From NCBI RefSeq assembly GCF_035984415.1, contig NZ_CP130720.1, positions 1,302,001 through 1,366,000 of the forward strand: a DNA stretch of 64,000 nt, in the 5' to 3' direction. Shown in pieces: positions 49,018-58,085 of this stretch. The DNA is from Streptomyces sp. NBC_01296. Its GTDB lineage: Bacteria > Actinomycetota > Actinomycetes > Streptomycetales > Streptomycetaceae. Positions within the stretch are counted from its first letter, which is position 1. The number at the start of each line of letters is the position of its first letter. The notes under the pieces were generated by a model, which did no database searches, had not been told where the DNA came from, and saw only the letters and a program-made list of their open reading frames with translations. A program made the translations under genes and the position numbers.

Positions 49018-49880
49018 TCCTCGCGACCGCCGGTCTCGGCGAGCTGCTGCAGCTGGTCCCCGTACAGCGGGCGGGGTTCGCCCTGCTGCTGGCGGCGGTC
49101 GGCCTGCCGGTGATCGGGGTGGTCATCGTCGGCCTCGACATCATGCCGGTGCGCTTCGCGATGATGCACGTCGCCCTGCTGGGGATCGCGGTGGGGCTGC
49201 TGACCGGGCTCGACCCGATGCTGTGCGCGCTGGTGGCCTGCGCCCTGGCCGGTGCGGGGGTGGCCCCGCTGGCCCGTACCCCGGACGGGCTGTCCGGTGC
49301 GATGGGCCTGCTGATGAGCCTGGCCATCGCCGCAGCCCTGCTCGTCCTGGCCGTGTCGGGGGTCAACGCCTCCGGTGCGTTCGCGCTGCTGTGGGGCTCG
49401 ATCCTGTCCGTGGGCACCGCCGATCTCGTGGTGCTCGGCGCGCTGGCGGTCCTCGTCCCGGGCCTGTTCTGGTGGCGGCGGCGCGATGTGGCGCTGCTGC
49501 TGTACGACCGTGAGCTCGCCCAGTGTTCCGGCGTCCCGGTCGGGGCGCTGACCGCGGTGCTGCTGGTCCTCGTCGCGGTGGCCGTCGCCGGGGCGATCAA
49601 GCTCACCGGCGCGCTGCTGGTCGACGCCCTGACGCTGCTCCCGGCGCTCGCCGCCCGCCGCCTGGGCACCTCGCTGCGGTCCATCACGCTGTGGGCGGTC
49701 GGCATCGGGGTCGCCGTGAACCTGACCGGCTTCCTCCTCGCCCTGCGGCTCGACTGGCCGCCGGGGCCGGTCCTCGTCCTCACCGCGGGGACGCTCGTCC
49801 TCGCGGTCCATCTCGTCCCCGAACGGAGCATCAGCTCATGGCGCGCACCCGCGTCCGATTCTCTTCCCTCCTCGCACTGA
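49014..49880 (+). CDS. aztB: Zinc ABC transporter permease
   Basis: 288 aa with about eight membrane helices, matching the ABC-3 metal permease family (VIGVVIVGLDIMPVRFAMMHVALLGIAVGLLTGLDPML; LTGALLVDALTLLPALAARRLG). GTG 49014 overlaps the ATPase stop. Its last 43 nt overlap the start of the binding-protein gene, so expression of the three is tightly coupled. Confidence 0.87.
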   Translation: MILATAGLGELLQLVPVQRAGFALLLAAVGLPVIGVVIVGLDIMPVRFAMMHVALLGIAVGLLTGLDPMLCALVACALAGAGVAPLARTPDGLSGAMGLLMSLAIAAALLVLAVSGVNASGAFALLWGSILSVGTADLVVLGALAVLVPGLFWWRRRDVALLLYDRELAQCSGVPVGALTAVLLVLVAVAVAGAIKLTGALLVDALTLLPALAARRLGTSLRSITLWAVGIGVAVNLTGFLLALRLDWPPGPVLVLTAGTLVLAVHLVPERSISSWRAPASDSLPSSH

Positions 49881-50659
49881 GCGCGGCACTGGCCCTCGTC
49901 ACCGGCTGCGGCAACGGCAACGGCAACGGCAACGGCGACACCGCCTCGAAGGACGGCCCGCCCGGCCACCACGGCGGGAAGCCGGTCGTTGTCGTCACCA
50001 CCACCTGGGAGGGGGCCTTCGCCAAGGCCGCCGGAGCCGAGGACGTCAAGGTGATCGTGCCCCAGTCGGTGCACCACGCGCCGGATTACGACCCCAAGCC
50101 CTCCGACCTCGCCGCCGTCGGCAAGGCCGACTTCGTCCTCTACGCGCCCTTCGAGCCCTACGCGGCGAAGATCAAGGAGGCCGCCGGCTCGAAGGCCGAG
50201 CTGGTCGAGGTGAACCTCGACAACGACGCCGACAAGGTCAGGGCCGAAGTGGCGCGCCTGGGCAAGCTGTTCGGGACCGAGGAAGCCGCCACGAAGTGGT
50301 CGGCCTCGTTCGACACCGAGTACGCGAAGCTGTCGAAGGACGTCGAGGGTTCCTGGCCGGGCGGGAAGAGCCCGGCCGTCGTCAGCCAGGTGTTCACCAC
50401 CTGGTCCGCGAAGCTGGCCGGGGCCACGGCGGTCGGCACGTACGGTCCGGAGGCCGTCACCCCGGCGCAGCTCGCCGAGCTCTCGGGGAAGAAGCCGGCC
50501 CTGGTCCTGGACAACGCCCACATGTCGACCGGGACCGTCCTGCCCGACTCGGGTGCCCGGCAGGTCGAGATCGTCAACTACCCGGGCGCGGACCTCGATC
50601 TGCTGCCGGTCTACCGCAACGCGGCGGCCGAGCTGAAGAAGGCCATGGGGGGTTCCTGA
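49838..50659 (+). CDS. aztC: Zinc ABC transporter substrate-binding lipoprotein
   Basis: 273 aa. Lipobox LALVTGC (Cys22) then a GNGNGNGNG linker and a His-rich stretch (GHHGG) before the cluster A-I solute-binding fold (VVVVTTTWEGAFAKAAGAEDVKVIVPQSVHHAPDYDPKPSDLAAV). The likely metal ligands are the His-His of SVHHAPDYDP, His in LDNAHMSTG and Asp near the C-terminus, matching AztC-type zinc binding without the long His loop of ZnuA. It completes the importer. Confidence 0.87.
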   Translation: MARTRVRFSSLLALSAALALVTGCGNGNGNGNGDTASKDGPPGHHGGKPVVVVTTTWEGAFAKAAGAEDVKVIVPQSVHHAPDYDPKPSDLAAVGKADFVLYAPFEPYAAKIKEAAGSKAELVEVNLDNDADKVRAEVARLGKLFGTEEAATKWSASFDTEYAKLSKDVEGSWPGGKSPAVVSQVFTTWSAKLAGATAVGTYGPEAVTPAQLAELSGKKPALVLDNAHMSTGTVLPDSGARQVEIVNYPGADLDLLPVYRNAAAELKKAMGGS

Positions 50660-50676
50660 CCCGGGGCACACCCGGA

Positions 50677-50707
50677 GGGCGGGGAGCGCTGAGCGTGCTC
50701 CCCGCCC
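50677..50707. terminator. Bidirectional terminator after aztC
   Basis: GGGCGGGGAGC (50677-50687), 9-nt loop, GCTCCCCGCCC (50697-50707): a perfect 11-bp stem between the convergent aztC and AMP-ligase genes. Confidence 0.82.
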
Positions 50708-50768
50708 TTCCTGCGTTTACGGGCGCCCGGCCGCGGGCGGTGTCCACACCGTGCCGCGGGCCGCGTAC

Positions 50769-52448
50769 TCAGCCCGCGTGGGCGAGCGGAGGTGCGACGG
50801 GCGTCTGCTGCGCCAGCCGCTCGCGCAGGGCCGTCCGGTCGGGCTTGCCGGCCGGGGTGAGCGGAAGTTCTGCCAGTACCAGCAGCCGCTCGGGGTGCTT
50901 GCGCAGTTCGAGCCCCCGGCGGGTGAGGTGTGCGCCCAGCGAGCCGAGGGTGGGAGCCTCGGGGCCGCGCGGTACGACGCAGGCCGCGAGGCGTTCGCCC
51001 ATCAGCTCGTCCGGGACGCCGACGCACACCACGTCCCGCACCAGGGGATGGGAGGCGAGCTCCCGCTCGACCTCCGCGGGGCTGATGTTGGCCCCGCCGC
51101 GGATGACGATGTCCTTGAGGCGGCCGACGAGGTGCAGGACGCCGTCCCCGTCGATCAGGCCGAGGTCTCCGGTACGGACCCAGCCCTCGGGGGTGCGGTA
51201 GCGGGCGTCCAGGTCCGGGGCGGCGACGTAGCACATGGGGGTCATCGGGCCGCGGGCGAGGATCTCGCCGATCTCGCCGTCCGGGAGCTGCTCGTGCGTG
51301 TCCGGGTCGGTGATGTGGATGTCGCAGACGCGGGGGTCGGGCCGCCCGGCGACGATGCCCGGGCCGTCGGCCTCCAGGGCCTCGGCGCCGAGTCCGGTGT
51401 GGCAGTTGACTCCGTCGGCCGAGCCGTACAGGTTGACGACCGGGCAGCCGAAGGCACGGCCGGCGTCCTCGGCCGTGGTCTCGTCCAGGGCCGAGCCGCC
51501 GAGGACCAGGGCGGTGGGCGGGGGCAGTTCGCCCCTGTCGGACCCGCGGTGTTCCAGCCGGTCCAGCATCATGCGGACCATCGTGGGGACGCCCAGGACG
51601 TGCGTGGGCCGGTGCTCGCGCACGGCGGCGAGGGCGGCCTCGGGGGTGAATTGGTCGAGCAGGATCAGTGTTCCGCCGTGCCTGGCGAGCGTGACGGCCG
51701 TGCCGTGGGACCCGAACGCGGACCCCAGCGGTACGAGGAACAGGCAGCGGGGCGGGGTTCCGTCGGGCATGAGCGAGGCGAGGAAGTTGCCGCGGCCGCC
51801 GGCGAGCGCGTTGTGGGAGTACGCCACCATCTTGGGCTCCGCCTCGGAGCCGGAGGACACCAGGATGCGGGCGGCGCTGTCGGGATCGGGCCGTGCGGGC
51901 ACGAAGGCGGCCGGGTCGGAGCGCAGCAGCGCGGACAGCGGAATCGTTCCTTCAGGTGCGGTGCCGACCCGCCCGGCGGCGATGACATGGCGCAGCGCCG
52001 GCAGGGCGGGGAGCAGGGCCCGCAGGCCGGCGGCGTGGTGGTCGCCGCGGTGCTCGACGGCGGCGATGACCGCGACGGCCTCCGCCTTGCGCAGCAGGGA
52101 CGCGGCCTCCCGGATGCCCCGGCCGACGGGGAAGGGGAGGGCCACCGCGCCGACGGCGGCGAGGGCCAGTTCGGCGATGACCGCGCCCCGGCCGTTCGGG
52201 AGCTGGACGCCGACCACGTCGCCGGGCCGTACGCCGACATCCCGGAGCCCCGTGGCGAGCGCGCGCACCTTGCGGTCCAGCGCGGTGTAGCAGAGCTTGC
52301 CCTTGGCGTCGATGACGGCCGTGGCGTGCAGGTCGGCGATCTGCCGGGCCCGGAACAGGCTGTAGAGGTCGAGGTCGGGGCAGGTCCCGTCGACCGCCCA
52401 GGTACGACGGAGGCCGGCGGGCAGCAGGTCGTGCAGGGCGACGGTCAT
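50769..52448 (-). CDS. AMP-dependent acyl-CoA ligase/synthetase
   Basis: 559 aa ANL-family adenylating enzyme: P-loop motif ILVSSGSEAEPKMVAYSHN (reads SSGSEAEPK in place of the common SSGTTGxPK), NLYGSADG, WVRTGDLG, GRLKDIVIRGGANISPAEVE and the C-terminal catalytic Lys of PAGKPDR. It would activate a carboxylic acid to an acyl-AMP and CoA thioester. ATG 52448 overlaps the CaiB stop by 4 nt. With CaiB/BaiF and the divergent acyl-CoA dehydrogenase it forms a CoA-thioester metabolism set. Confidence 0.87.
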   Translation of the reverse strand: MTVALHDLLPAGLRRTWAVDGTCPDLDLYSLFRARQIADLHATAVIDAKGKLCYTALDRKVRALATGLRDVGVRPGDVVGVQLPNGRGAVIAELALAAVGAVALPFPVGRGIREAASLLRKAEAVAVIAAVEHRGDHHAAGLRALLPALPALRHVIAAGRVGTAPEGTIPLSALLRSDPAAFVPARPDPDSAARILVSSGSEAEPKMVAYSHNALAGGRGNFLASLMPDGTPPRCLFLVPLGSAFGSHGTAVTLARHGGTLILLDQFTPEAALAAVREHRPTHVLGVPTMVRMMLDRLEHRGSDRGELPPPTALVLGGSALDETTAEDAGRAFGCPVVNLYGSADGVNCHTGLGAEALEADGPGIVAGRPDPRVCDIHITDPDTHEQLPDGEIGEILARGPMTPMCYVAAPDLDARYRTPEGWVRTGDLGLIDGDGVLHLVGRLKDIVIRGGANISPAEVERELASHPLVRDVVCVGVPDELMGERLAACVVPRGPEAPTLGSLGAHLTRRGLELRKHPERLLVLAELPLTPAGKPDRTALRERLAQQTPVAPPLAHAG

Positions 52449-54289
52449 ACGAAGCTCCAGGGGTCGGGAACGGCAGGGGCACCGTGCGCGTCGCGGCTGA
52501 TCGAGCCGGTGAAGCGCGGGTCGTGGTGCAGGTCGGCCGGATCGGTGGTGACCGCGGTCGCGGACAGGCCGTGGTTGCGCAGCTGCGCCAGGGCCTCGCC
52601 GGTCGGCAGTTCGCGCAGGTCGTACGCGGCGGCCGCCGGCGCACAGGTGTCGGTGGGGGCGATCCAGCCGTCCGCGGTGCGCAGCGGGCGGCGGAATCCG
52701 GCGGGGCGGCGCGGGTCCGCACCACGGCGCGCCCGGCGCAGGGCGGGGACGGTGAGTGCGTCGGCGGCCCCGAGCAGCGAGGAGTCGACGCGGACGCCCG
52801 CTCCGGTGCGCTCGCGCAGGAGCAGTCCGGCCAGTACGGCCTCGGTTCCCATGAGCCCGCCCAGGACGTCGAGGAGGGTCATGAGGGACGGAGCCGGGGG
52901 CTCGTCCTGCGGACGCGCGGCTTCGCCGACGCCGGTGCGGGCCTGGACCATGAAGTCCGTACCCATCGGGGCGCCGGGGATCCGGCCCGCCCAGCCGCCC
53001 GTGTACGCGTAGACGAGAGCCGGGTTCACGGCGGCCAGATCGGCCGAGTCGAGTCCCAGTGCGGCCGCCTTGCCGGGGGCCCAGTTGTGCAGGAAGACAT
53101 CGGCCTCGGCGGCCATCTCGCGCAGCCGGCGGCGGTCGGCGGCGGACTTGATGTCCACCTCCACCGCCTGCTTGCCCCGGTTCAGGGCGAGCCAGCGGGC
53201 GGAGATCCCCGAGCAGGCGGGCGGCATTGCGCGCAGCGGGTCGCCGCCCGGCGGCTCGATCCGTACGACATCGGCGCCGAGCAGGCGCAGCAGGTGGGCG
53301 GCGAGGGGCGCCTGGATCCGGCGGCCCGCCTCGAGCACGGTCAGCCCGGCCAGCGGCCGTGCGGCGGAGGGGGGTGCGGCCAGCGGGCGGTGGCCGGATC
53401 CGTACGGGGCCAGGGACCAGGGCGCGGCGCCGTCGTGTTCGGCGGCGCGCTCGGCGAGGGTCCGCAGCCGGCAGACTTCGGCGCCCGCCGTCGCGGCGGC
53501 CGCCTCGATGCGCTGCCAGGTGTGCGAGCGCGCCGTGGTGTGCAGGACCGGCGGGAAGGGGGCGCAGGCCGTGGCGTACCGGAACTGGAACGGCCGCCAG
53601 CCGGCCCGGAGGGCGTCGAAGGGTGCCTCCAGGGCCCGCCAGAACGCGGCCCAGGCACCCGGGTCCAGCGTCTCCAGCTCGAAGAGGACACCGTCGGCGG
53701 AGGTGAACGGCGGTCCGCCGGGGGCGAGTTCGGCTGCCTCGCCCTCGTCGGCCCCGGCGGCGGCGAGGTACTGGGAGACCGTCAGCAGCCCGGCCCGGTC
53801 GGCGCTCGTGTCCACCCGGCCCGCCCCGCCGCCCCGGGCCTGGGCCAGCAGCCCGGCGAGCACCCCCTGCACGGCGAGTACGCCCGTGGCGGTGGCGGCG
53901 TAGTCGACGGCGAGGCCGCGCGGCGCGCCGTCGCGGCGCCCGTGCACGGCCATGATGCCGGTGGCCGCCTGAACGGTGGCCTCGTCCGTCACGCCGCTCG
54001 CGGGATGCGCCGCCCAGCTCATGGACGCGTCCTGCCGGTCGAACCCCCTGCCGGACAGGGTGAGGCGCGTCGCGGCGCCGTCGCCCCGCTCGTGTTGCCC
54101 CGCTCTCGTACCGGCTCCCCAGCCGGCTCCCGTACGGGCTCCGGCGCGGGCTCCGCTGCGGGCTCCCGTGCTCGCGCCGAGGAGCGTGAGGTGCTCCACG
54201 ACCAGGCCGGTCAGCCCGGGTGGACCCGAGGCGGCGAGGTGCAGTCCTTCGAGCGGCCGGACGGTCCGAGTGACGGCTGGTGACGCCAT
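52445..54289 (-). CDS. Two-domain CaiB/BaiF CoA-transferase-like protein
   Basis: 614 aa. The C-terminal half is a recognisable type III CoA transferase (PLAGLTVLEAGRRIQAPLAAHLLRLLGADVVRIEPPGGDPLR; ALNRGKQAVEVDIKS; VSSLLGAAD-like end). The N-terminal half has a weaker, apparently degenerate copy of the same fold (GVLAVQGVLAGLLAQARGGG ... RVDTSADRAG). Residues about 35-65 form a Gly/Ala/Arg/Thr-rich low-complexity stretch from short DNA repeats. Such tandem CaiB proteins act on carnitine, bile acid or aromatic thioesters. ATG 54289 follows AAAGGAG. Confidence 0.85.
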   Translation of the reverse strand: MASPAVTRTVRPLEGLHLAASGPPGLTGLVVEHLTLLGASTGARSGARAGARTGAGWGAGTRAGQHERGDGAATRLTLSGRGFDRQDASMSWAAHPASGVTDEATVQAATGIMAVHGRRDGAPRGLAVDYAATATGVLAVQGVLAGLLAQARGGGAGRVDTSADRAGLLTVSQYLAAAGADEGEAAELAPGGPPFTSADGVLFELETLDPGAWAAFWRALEAPFDALRAGWRPFQFRYATACAPFPPVLHTTARSHTWQRIEAAAATAGAEVCRLRTLAERAAEHDGAAPWSLAPYGSGHRPLAAPPSAARPLAGLTVLEAGRRIQAPLAAHLLRLLGADVVRIEPPGGDPLRAMPPACSGISARWLALNRGKQAVEVDIKSAADRRRLREMAAEADVFLHNWAPGKAAALGLDSADLAAVNPALVYAYTGGWAGRIPGAPMGTDFMVQARTGVGEAARPQDEPPAPSLMTLLDVLGGLMGTEAVLAGLLLRERTGAGVRVDSSLLGAADALTVPALRRARRGADPRRPAGFRRPLRTADGWIAPTDTCAPAAAAYDLRELPTGEALAQLRNHGLSATAVTTDPADLHHDPRFTGSISRDAHGAPAVPDPWSFV

Positions 54290-54437
54290 GCCTCTCCTTT
54301 TCTCGTGGCGCGCGGCGGTGGCCGGCGCCCCGGATGTGCGCAACACGGGAACCGGGGAGGGTGCGCACCCGACCAGTTCCTCGGGGAGGCAGTCGGACTG
54401 TCGTTCCCACGGGTTCCCGGCAAGCTGGAGGAAAGTG

Positions 54438-55628
54438 GTGCACAGCTTTGGAGATACGGATCACGCCTGTCCCGAACCGCCTGCGGGGGAAGCCGAGTTG
54501 CGTGACCGGGTGGCGGAGTTCGTCCGGAGCCGGGTCATGCCCTGCGAGCCGGTACTCGACGCGGGTGGCCCACGGGCTGCCGCGGTCCTGCGGGAGTTGC
54601 AGGCGCAGGCCAGGGAGGAGGGCCTGTGGGCGCTGCCGCTCGGCGCCGAACTGGGCGGCCAGGGACTCCCCCTGGCGCAGTACGTCGGCATCGCCGAGGC
54701 CGAGGGGGCCAGCGAGCACGGACCGGCGGCCCTCGGCTCCGCCTCCCTGCTCGACGCGACCATGATCCGGAGGCACGGCGGCGACCGGGTCCGCGGCCTG
54801 TACCCGGGGCGGCTGGCCGCCGGGGAGCTGCGCGCCTGCTACGCCATGACGGAACCGGACGCCCCGGGCACCGAACCGCTGTGCACGGCGACCCGCGCCG
54901 AGGAACAGCCGGACGGCAGCTGGCGCGTCAGCGGCCGCAAGTGGTTCATCTCGGGGGCGGCCGGGGCCGATCTGGTCACCGTCCTCGCACGGACCGACGG
55001 GGAGCCCGGCGACCGCGAGGGCCTCTCCCTCCTGGTGGTTCCCACCGGCTCCCCCGGCTTCCGCGTCGTACGCGAGCTGCCGGTGTTCGGGGCCACCGGG
55101 CAGTGGGAGATCGAGTTCGACCGGGTCGCCGTACCCGCCGACCACCTCCTCGGCAGGCGCGGGCAGGCCCTGGCGATCGCCGCGGAACGCCTCCGGCTGG
55201 GCCGCACCCTGCGCTGTCTGCGCTGGCTCGGCCAGGCCCAGCGCGCCTTCGACCTCATGTGCGAGCGCGCCAACTCCCGTACGGGATCCCGCGGTCCGCT
55301 CGCCGGCCACCAGCTCGTGCAGCAGCACGTCTTCGAGGCGCTGCTCGCCCTGCGGACCACCCGCCCGCTGGTCCACGAGGCAGCGGCGAGGATCGGCGCG
55401 GGCGAGGACGCACACGTGGAGGTGGGGCTGGCCAAGGTCGCCGCGGCCCGCATGCTCCAGCAGGTCGCGGACGCGGCCGTCCAGGTCCACGGCGCGGCCG
55501 GACTCGGCCCCGACACCCCGCTGCCCGCGCTGCTGCGCACCGGACGGGCGGCCCGCATCCTCGACGGCCCGGACGAGCTCCACATCACCTCGGTGGCCCG
55601 CCGGGTGCTCCGTACGTACGCGACATAG
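54438..55628 (+). CDS. Acyl-CoA dehydrogenase
   Basis: 396 aa. Flavin-binding signatures YAMTEPDAPGTEPLCTATRAEE and WFISGAAGADLVTVLARTD, then helical C-terminal region LAGHQLVQQHVFEALLALRTT ... QVHGAAGLGPDTPLPALLRTGRAARILDGPDELH, as in standard FadE/CaiA-type enzymes that make alpha,beta-unsaturated acyl-CoA. GGAGG lies 6 nt before GTG 54438; GTG 54435 also fits. Divergent from the CaiB/AMP-ligase pair, with which it probably shares a pathway. Confidence 0.86.
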   Translation: MHSFGDTDHACPEPPAGEAELRDRVAEFVRSRVMPCEPVLDAGGPRAAAVLRELQAQAREEGLWALPLGAELGGQGLPLAQYVGIAEAEGASEHGPAALGSASLLDATMIRRHGGDRVRGLYPGRLAAGELRACYAMTEPDAPGTEPLCTATRAEEQPDGSWRVSGRKWFISGAAGADLVTVLARTDGEPGDREGLSLLVVPTGSPGFRVVRELPVFGATGQWEIEFDRVAVPADHLLGRRGQALAIAAERLRLGRTLRCLRWLGQAQRAFDLMCERANSRTGSRGPLAGHQLVQQHVFEALLALRTTRPLVHEAAARIGAGEDAHVEVGLAKVAAARMLQQVADAAVQVHGAAGLGPDTPLPALLRTGRAARILDGPDELHITSVARRVLRTYAT

Positions 55629-55642
55629 CCCTACGGGGCCGG

Positions 55643-56707
55643 TCAGACGTCCCGGATCTCGACCAGCCCGGTCAGCGCGGCCAGTCCGAGCGCCAGGAAG
55701 AAGTCGCCCCAGACCAGCTCGTGCCGCACCGCGACGCCCTTCCCGGCGTCGTAGCAGCCGTCCAGCAGCATGCCGCGGGTCAGGTGTTCGCCCACCAGGC
55801 GCTCCAGGATCGCCACTGCCCGGTACGCGTACTGCGCGGCCCGGCAGCCCGGCAGGCGGGCGAGTTTCAGCAGCGCCACCGCCGCGATGGCGGCGGCGGA
55901 GGTGTCCAGCGGGCCGGCGGGCCGCGCCTCGTCGGCCAGGGGGACGAGCGGGGTGCAGGGCCGCGTCCACGTGTCGGCGAGCCGCTCCGCGACGGCCTCC
56001 AGCCGGTCCGGGGCGCTGCGGGAGACCTCGGGGCGGTGCAGGGCGTCGGCCACGGCCAGCAGCAGCCATGCGCTGCCCCGGCTCCAGCCGGCCGGCGGTT
56101 CCCCGTACGTCTGCCAGCCCGACGCGGCGTCGAACTCCCGGGCCGGTACGACGCGACCGCCCCCGCCGAGGCACAGGTCGAGGTGCCGGTGCAGGTGGGA
56201 CGCGGCGGCCCGTTCGCCCTCCGGGCCCCCGGCGGCGAGCAGCGCCACCATGCCCGGTACGCCGTCCACGCGGGCCAGCAGCCGGGGGCCGCCGAAGGCC
56301 GACCCCCAGGGCACCAGGCCGAGTTCGGGGTCCAGCGCGGCGAGAGCGGCCTTGGCCGCCCGGGTCCGCAGCTCCCGGACCCCGGTGTCCGCGTCGGCGA
56401 GCGCCGTCCCGTACCAGAGGATCAGCCCGCGCGTGGCGGTGTCGGCCTCCACCCAGTCGGCCAGCCGTGCGGTGCACGCGGCCGCGGCCGCCCGGTCCTG
56501 CGCGTTGCCGGTGTGCCGGGCCCGCAGCCACAGCAGCCCCGCCCAGAAGCCGCCGGTCCACGCGCCGCGGCCGGTGGTCGTCCAGCGGCCGGTGTCCGGG
56601 TCTGCGTACAGCGGGAACCGGTCGCCGGTCTCGGTGCAGGTGGCGGCCGCGCGGTCCAGTACGTCGCCCAGCGCCCGCCCGGCCCATTCCGGGGGTGTCC
56701 GGGTCAC
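55643..56707 (-). CDS. GH88-like (unsaturated glucuronyl hydrolase-type) protein
   Basis: 354 aa with an (alpha/alpha)6-barrel style sequence: TRGAWTGGFWAGLLWLRAR, GLVPWGSAFGG, ASGWQTYGEPPAGWSRGSAWLLLAVADAL, DTSAAAIAAVALLKLA, VWGDFFLALGLAAL. This resembles the GH88/GH105 family, which cleaves unsaturated sugars from polysaccharides by a hydration mechanism. The typical Asp-containing HDLGF-like motif is not obvious, so activity is uncertain. GTG 56707 overlaps the upstream MFS stop by 4 nt. Confidence 0.7.
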   Translation of the reverse strand: MTRTPPEWAGRALGDVLDRAAATCTETGDRFPLYADPDTGRWTTTGRGAWTGGFWAGLLWLRARHTGNAQDRAAAAACTARLADWVEADTATRGLILWYGTALADADTGVRELRTRAAKAALAALDPELGLVPWGSAFGGPRLLARVDGVPGMVALLAAGGPEGERAAASHLHRHLDLCLGGGGRVVPAREFDAASGWQTYGEPPAGWSRGSAWLLLAVADALHRPEVSRSAPDRLEAVAERLADTWTRPCTPLVPLADEARPAGPLDTSAAAIAAVALLKLARLPGCRAAQYAYRAVAILERLVGEHLTRGMLLDGCYDAGKGVAVRHELVWGDFFLALGLAALTGLVEIRDV

Positions 56708-57912
56708 GCTGCGGCCTCCGTACGCGGGCGGCGCCGTTCGCGTACGGCCCAGGTCGTCGCGACGGCGCCGGCCCCGGCGAACTCGGCGGCGACCAGCAGC
56801 CAGCCCGGCCCGTACCGGCCCGCTTCCGCCAACACGCCGAAGAGCGGCGGCCCGACCGCGAAGCCGGCGAAGAACCCCGCCGCCACGAGGGCGGAGTCCT
56901 GGCCGGCCCGGCCCGGAGCGGCCCGCTGCATCACCAGCACCATCGAGACGGCGTTGCCGGAGACGGCGAACACCCCGACCGCGACGGCCGCGATCCAGAC
57001 CAGCGGCCGTACGTACAGCGCGGCGGCCAGCAGGCCCGCCGCCGGGACCGCCCCGGCCGCCAGCAGGCCGGGCAGCCACTCGGCGCGCCCCGGCCGGGCC
57101 GCCTTCGACCAGCCCACCCGGCCGGCGATGCCCGCGATGCCGAGCACCGCGACCAGGGCCGCGGCCGCCGTCGGCCCCATGCCGAGCCGCTGGGCTCCGA
57201 ACAGTGCCACGTACGTGTTGACCGAGGCGATTCCGCAGCCCAGGAAGAGGGAGAAGACCGCCAGCCAGGCGATGGCGCCCCGCGGCATCAGCGACGAGCG
57301 CGGCGCCGCCGCCTTCGCCGGCGGATCGGCGGGCAGGGCGCGATGCGCCCACAGCGCGGCCAGCGCGGCCGCGGCGGACGCCGTCCACACCGCCCCGCGC
57401 CAGCCGACCCCGCCGGCCAGCGCCGCCAGGGGCAACCCGGCGGCAAACGCGCCCAGTTGCACTCCGGACTGCTTCATCCCGGTCACTGACCCCCGCCGGG
57501 CGGGCGGAACGGCGGCCAGGATCGCCTTGTTGGTCGCGGGGTTGGCGAGCGCCTGCGGCAGTCCGCCCAGCGCGACGGCGGCGAGGAGGAACCTCGGCCC
57601 CGGAGCGGCGCCGATCAGCGCGAGCGCCGCCGCGGAAACCAGCAGCAGGACGACGAGGGAGCGGCGCGGACCCGTCCGGTCCACCATGCGCCCACCGACC
57701 GGTGAGAGCACGGCCGCCGTTGCGAAGCCGATCGCCGTCGTCAGGCCGAGGGCGGTCGGCGACACACCCAGCTCGCCCACCAGCCGCGGGCCGAGCGCCC
57801 CGAGCAGGAACAGCTGCAGCATCGAGAAGGCCATGGCGCCGGTCAGCAGCGCCGTCAGGCGGCCCTCCGCCCCTGCCCCGGCCACCTTCGCCGAGGTCGT
57901 CCGTTCTGCCAC
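56704..57912 (-). CDS. MFS transporter upstream of the GH88-like gene
   Basis: 402 aa with 12 predicted helices, MFS motif A-like GGRMVDRTGPRRSL. Coupled to the GH88-like gene by a GTGA overlap, which suggests import of a sugar or oligosaccharide for that enzyme, or export of an unrelated compound. The start is uncertain: GTG 57912 has GGAG at a suitable distance; ATG 57939 is 27 nt further upstream without a good site. Confidence 0.82.
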   Translation of the reverse strand: MAERTTSAKVAGAGAEGRLTALLTGAMAFSMLQLFLLGALGPRLVGELGVSPTALGLTTAIGFATAAVLSPVGGRMVDRTGPRRSLVVLLLVSAAALALIGAAPGPRFLLAAVALGGLPQALANPATNKAILAAVPPARRGSVTGMKQSGVQLGAFAAGLPLAALAGGVGWRGAVWTASAAAALAALWAHRALPADPPAKAAAPRSSLMPRGAIAWLAVFSLFLGCGIASVNTYVALFGAQRLGMGPTAAAALVAVLGIAGIAGRVGWSKAARPGRAEWLPGLLAAGAVPAAGLLAAALYVRPLVWIAAVAVGVFAVSGNAVSMVLVMQRAAPGRAGQDSALVAAGFFAGFAVGPPLFGVLAEAGRYGPGWLLVAAEFAGAGAVATTWAVRERRRPRTEAAA

Positions 57913-58085
57913 TGCAGACTCCGTTCCCCCACCTGTCATTTCGGTCCACGGCAGGAGTCGGAAGGGGAAACGGCCGGGTTCCCAGGCCCTGTTGTGGCGT
58001 GCGACACATATGGTTTTGTCCGGTGATGCCAATTCCCTTCGCCCCTCTGTAGCCGCCTTGAGAGGGATGCGACGATGAGCCCGCC

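Noticed and set aside
50769..56687. Single 1972-codon minus-strand frame
   Set aside because: Only its last 559 codons (50769-52448) are the real AMP-ligase gene; upstream it is antisense or out-of-frame sequence through the CaiB and dehydrogenase genes.
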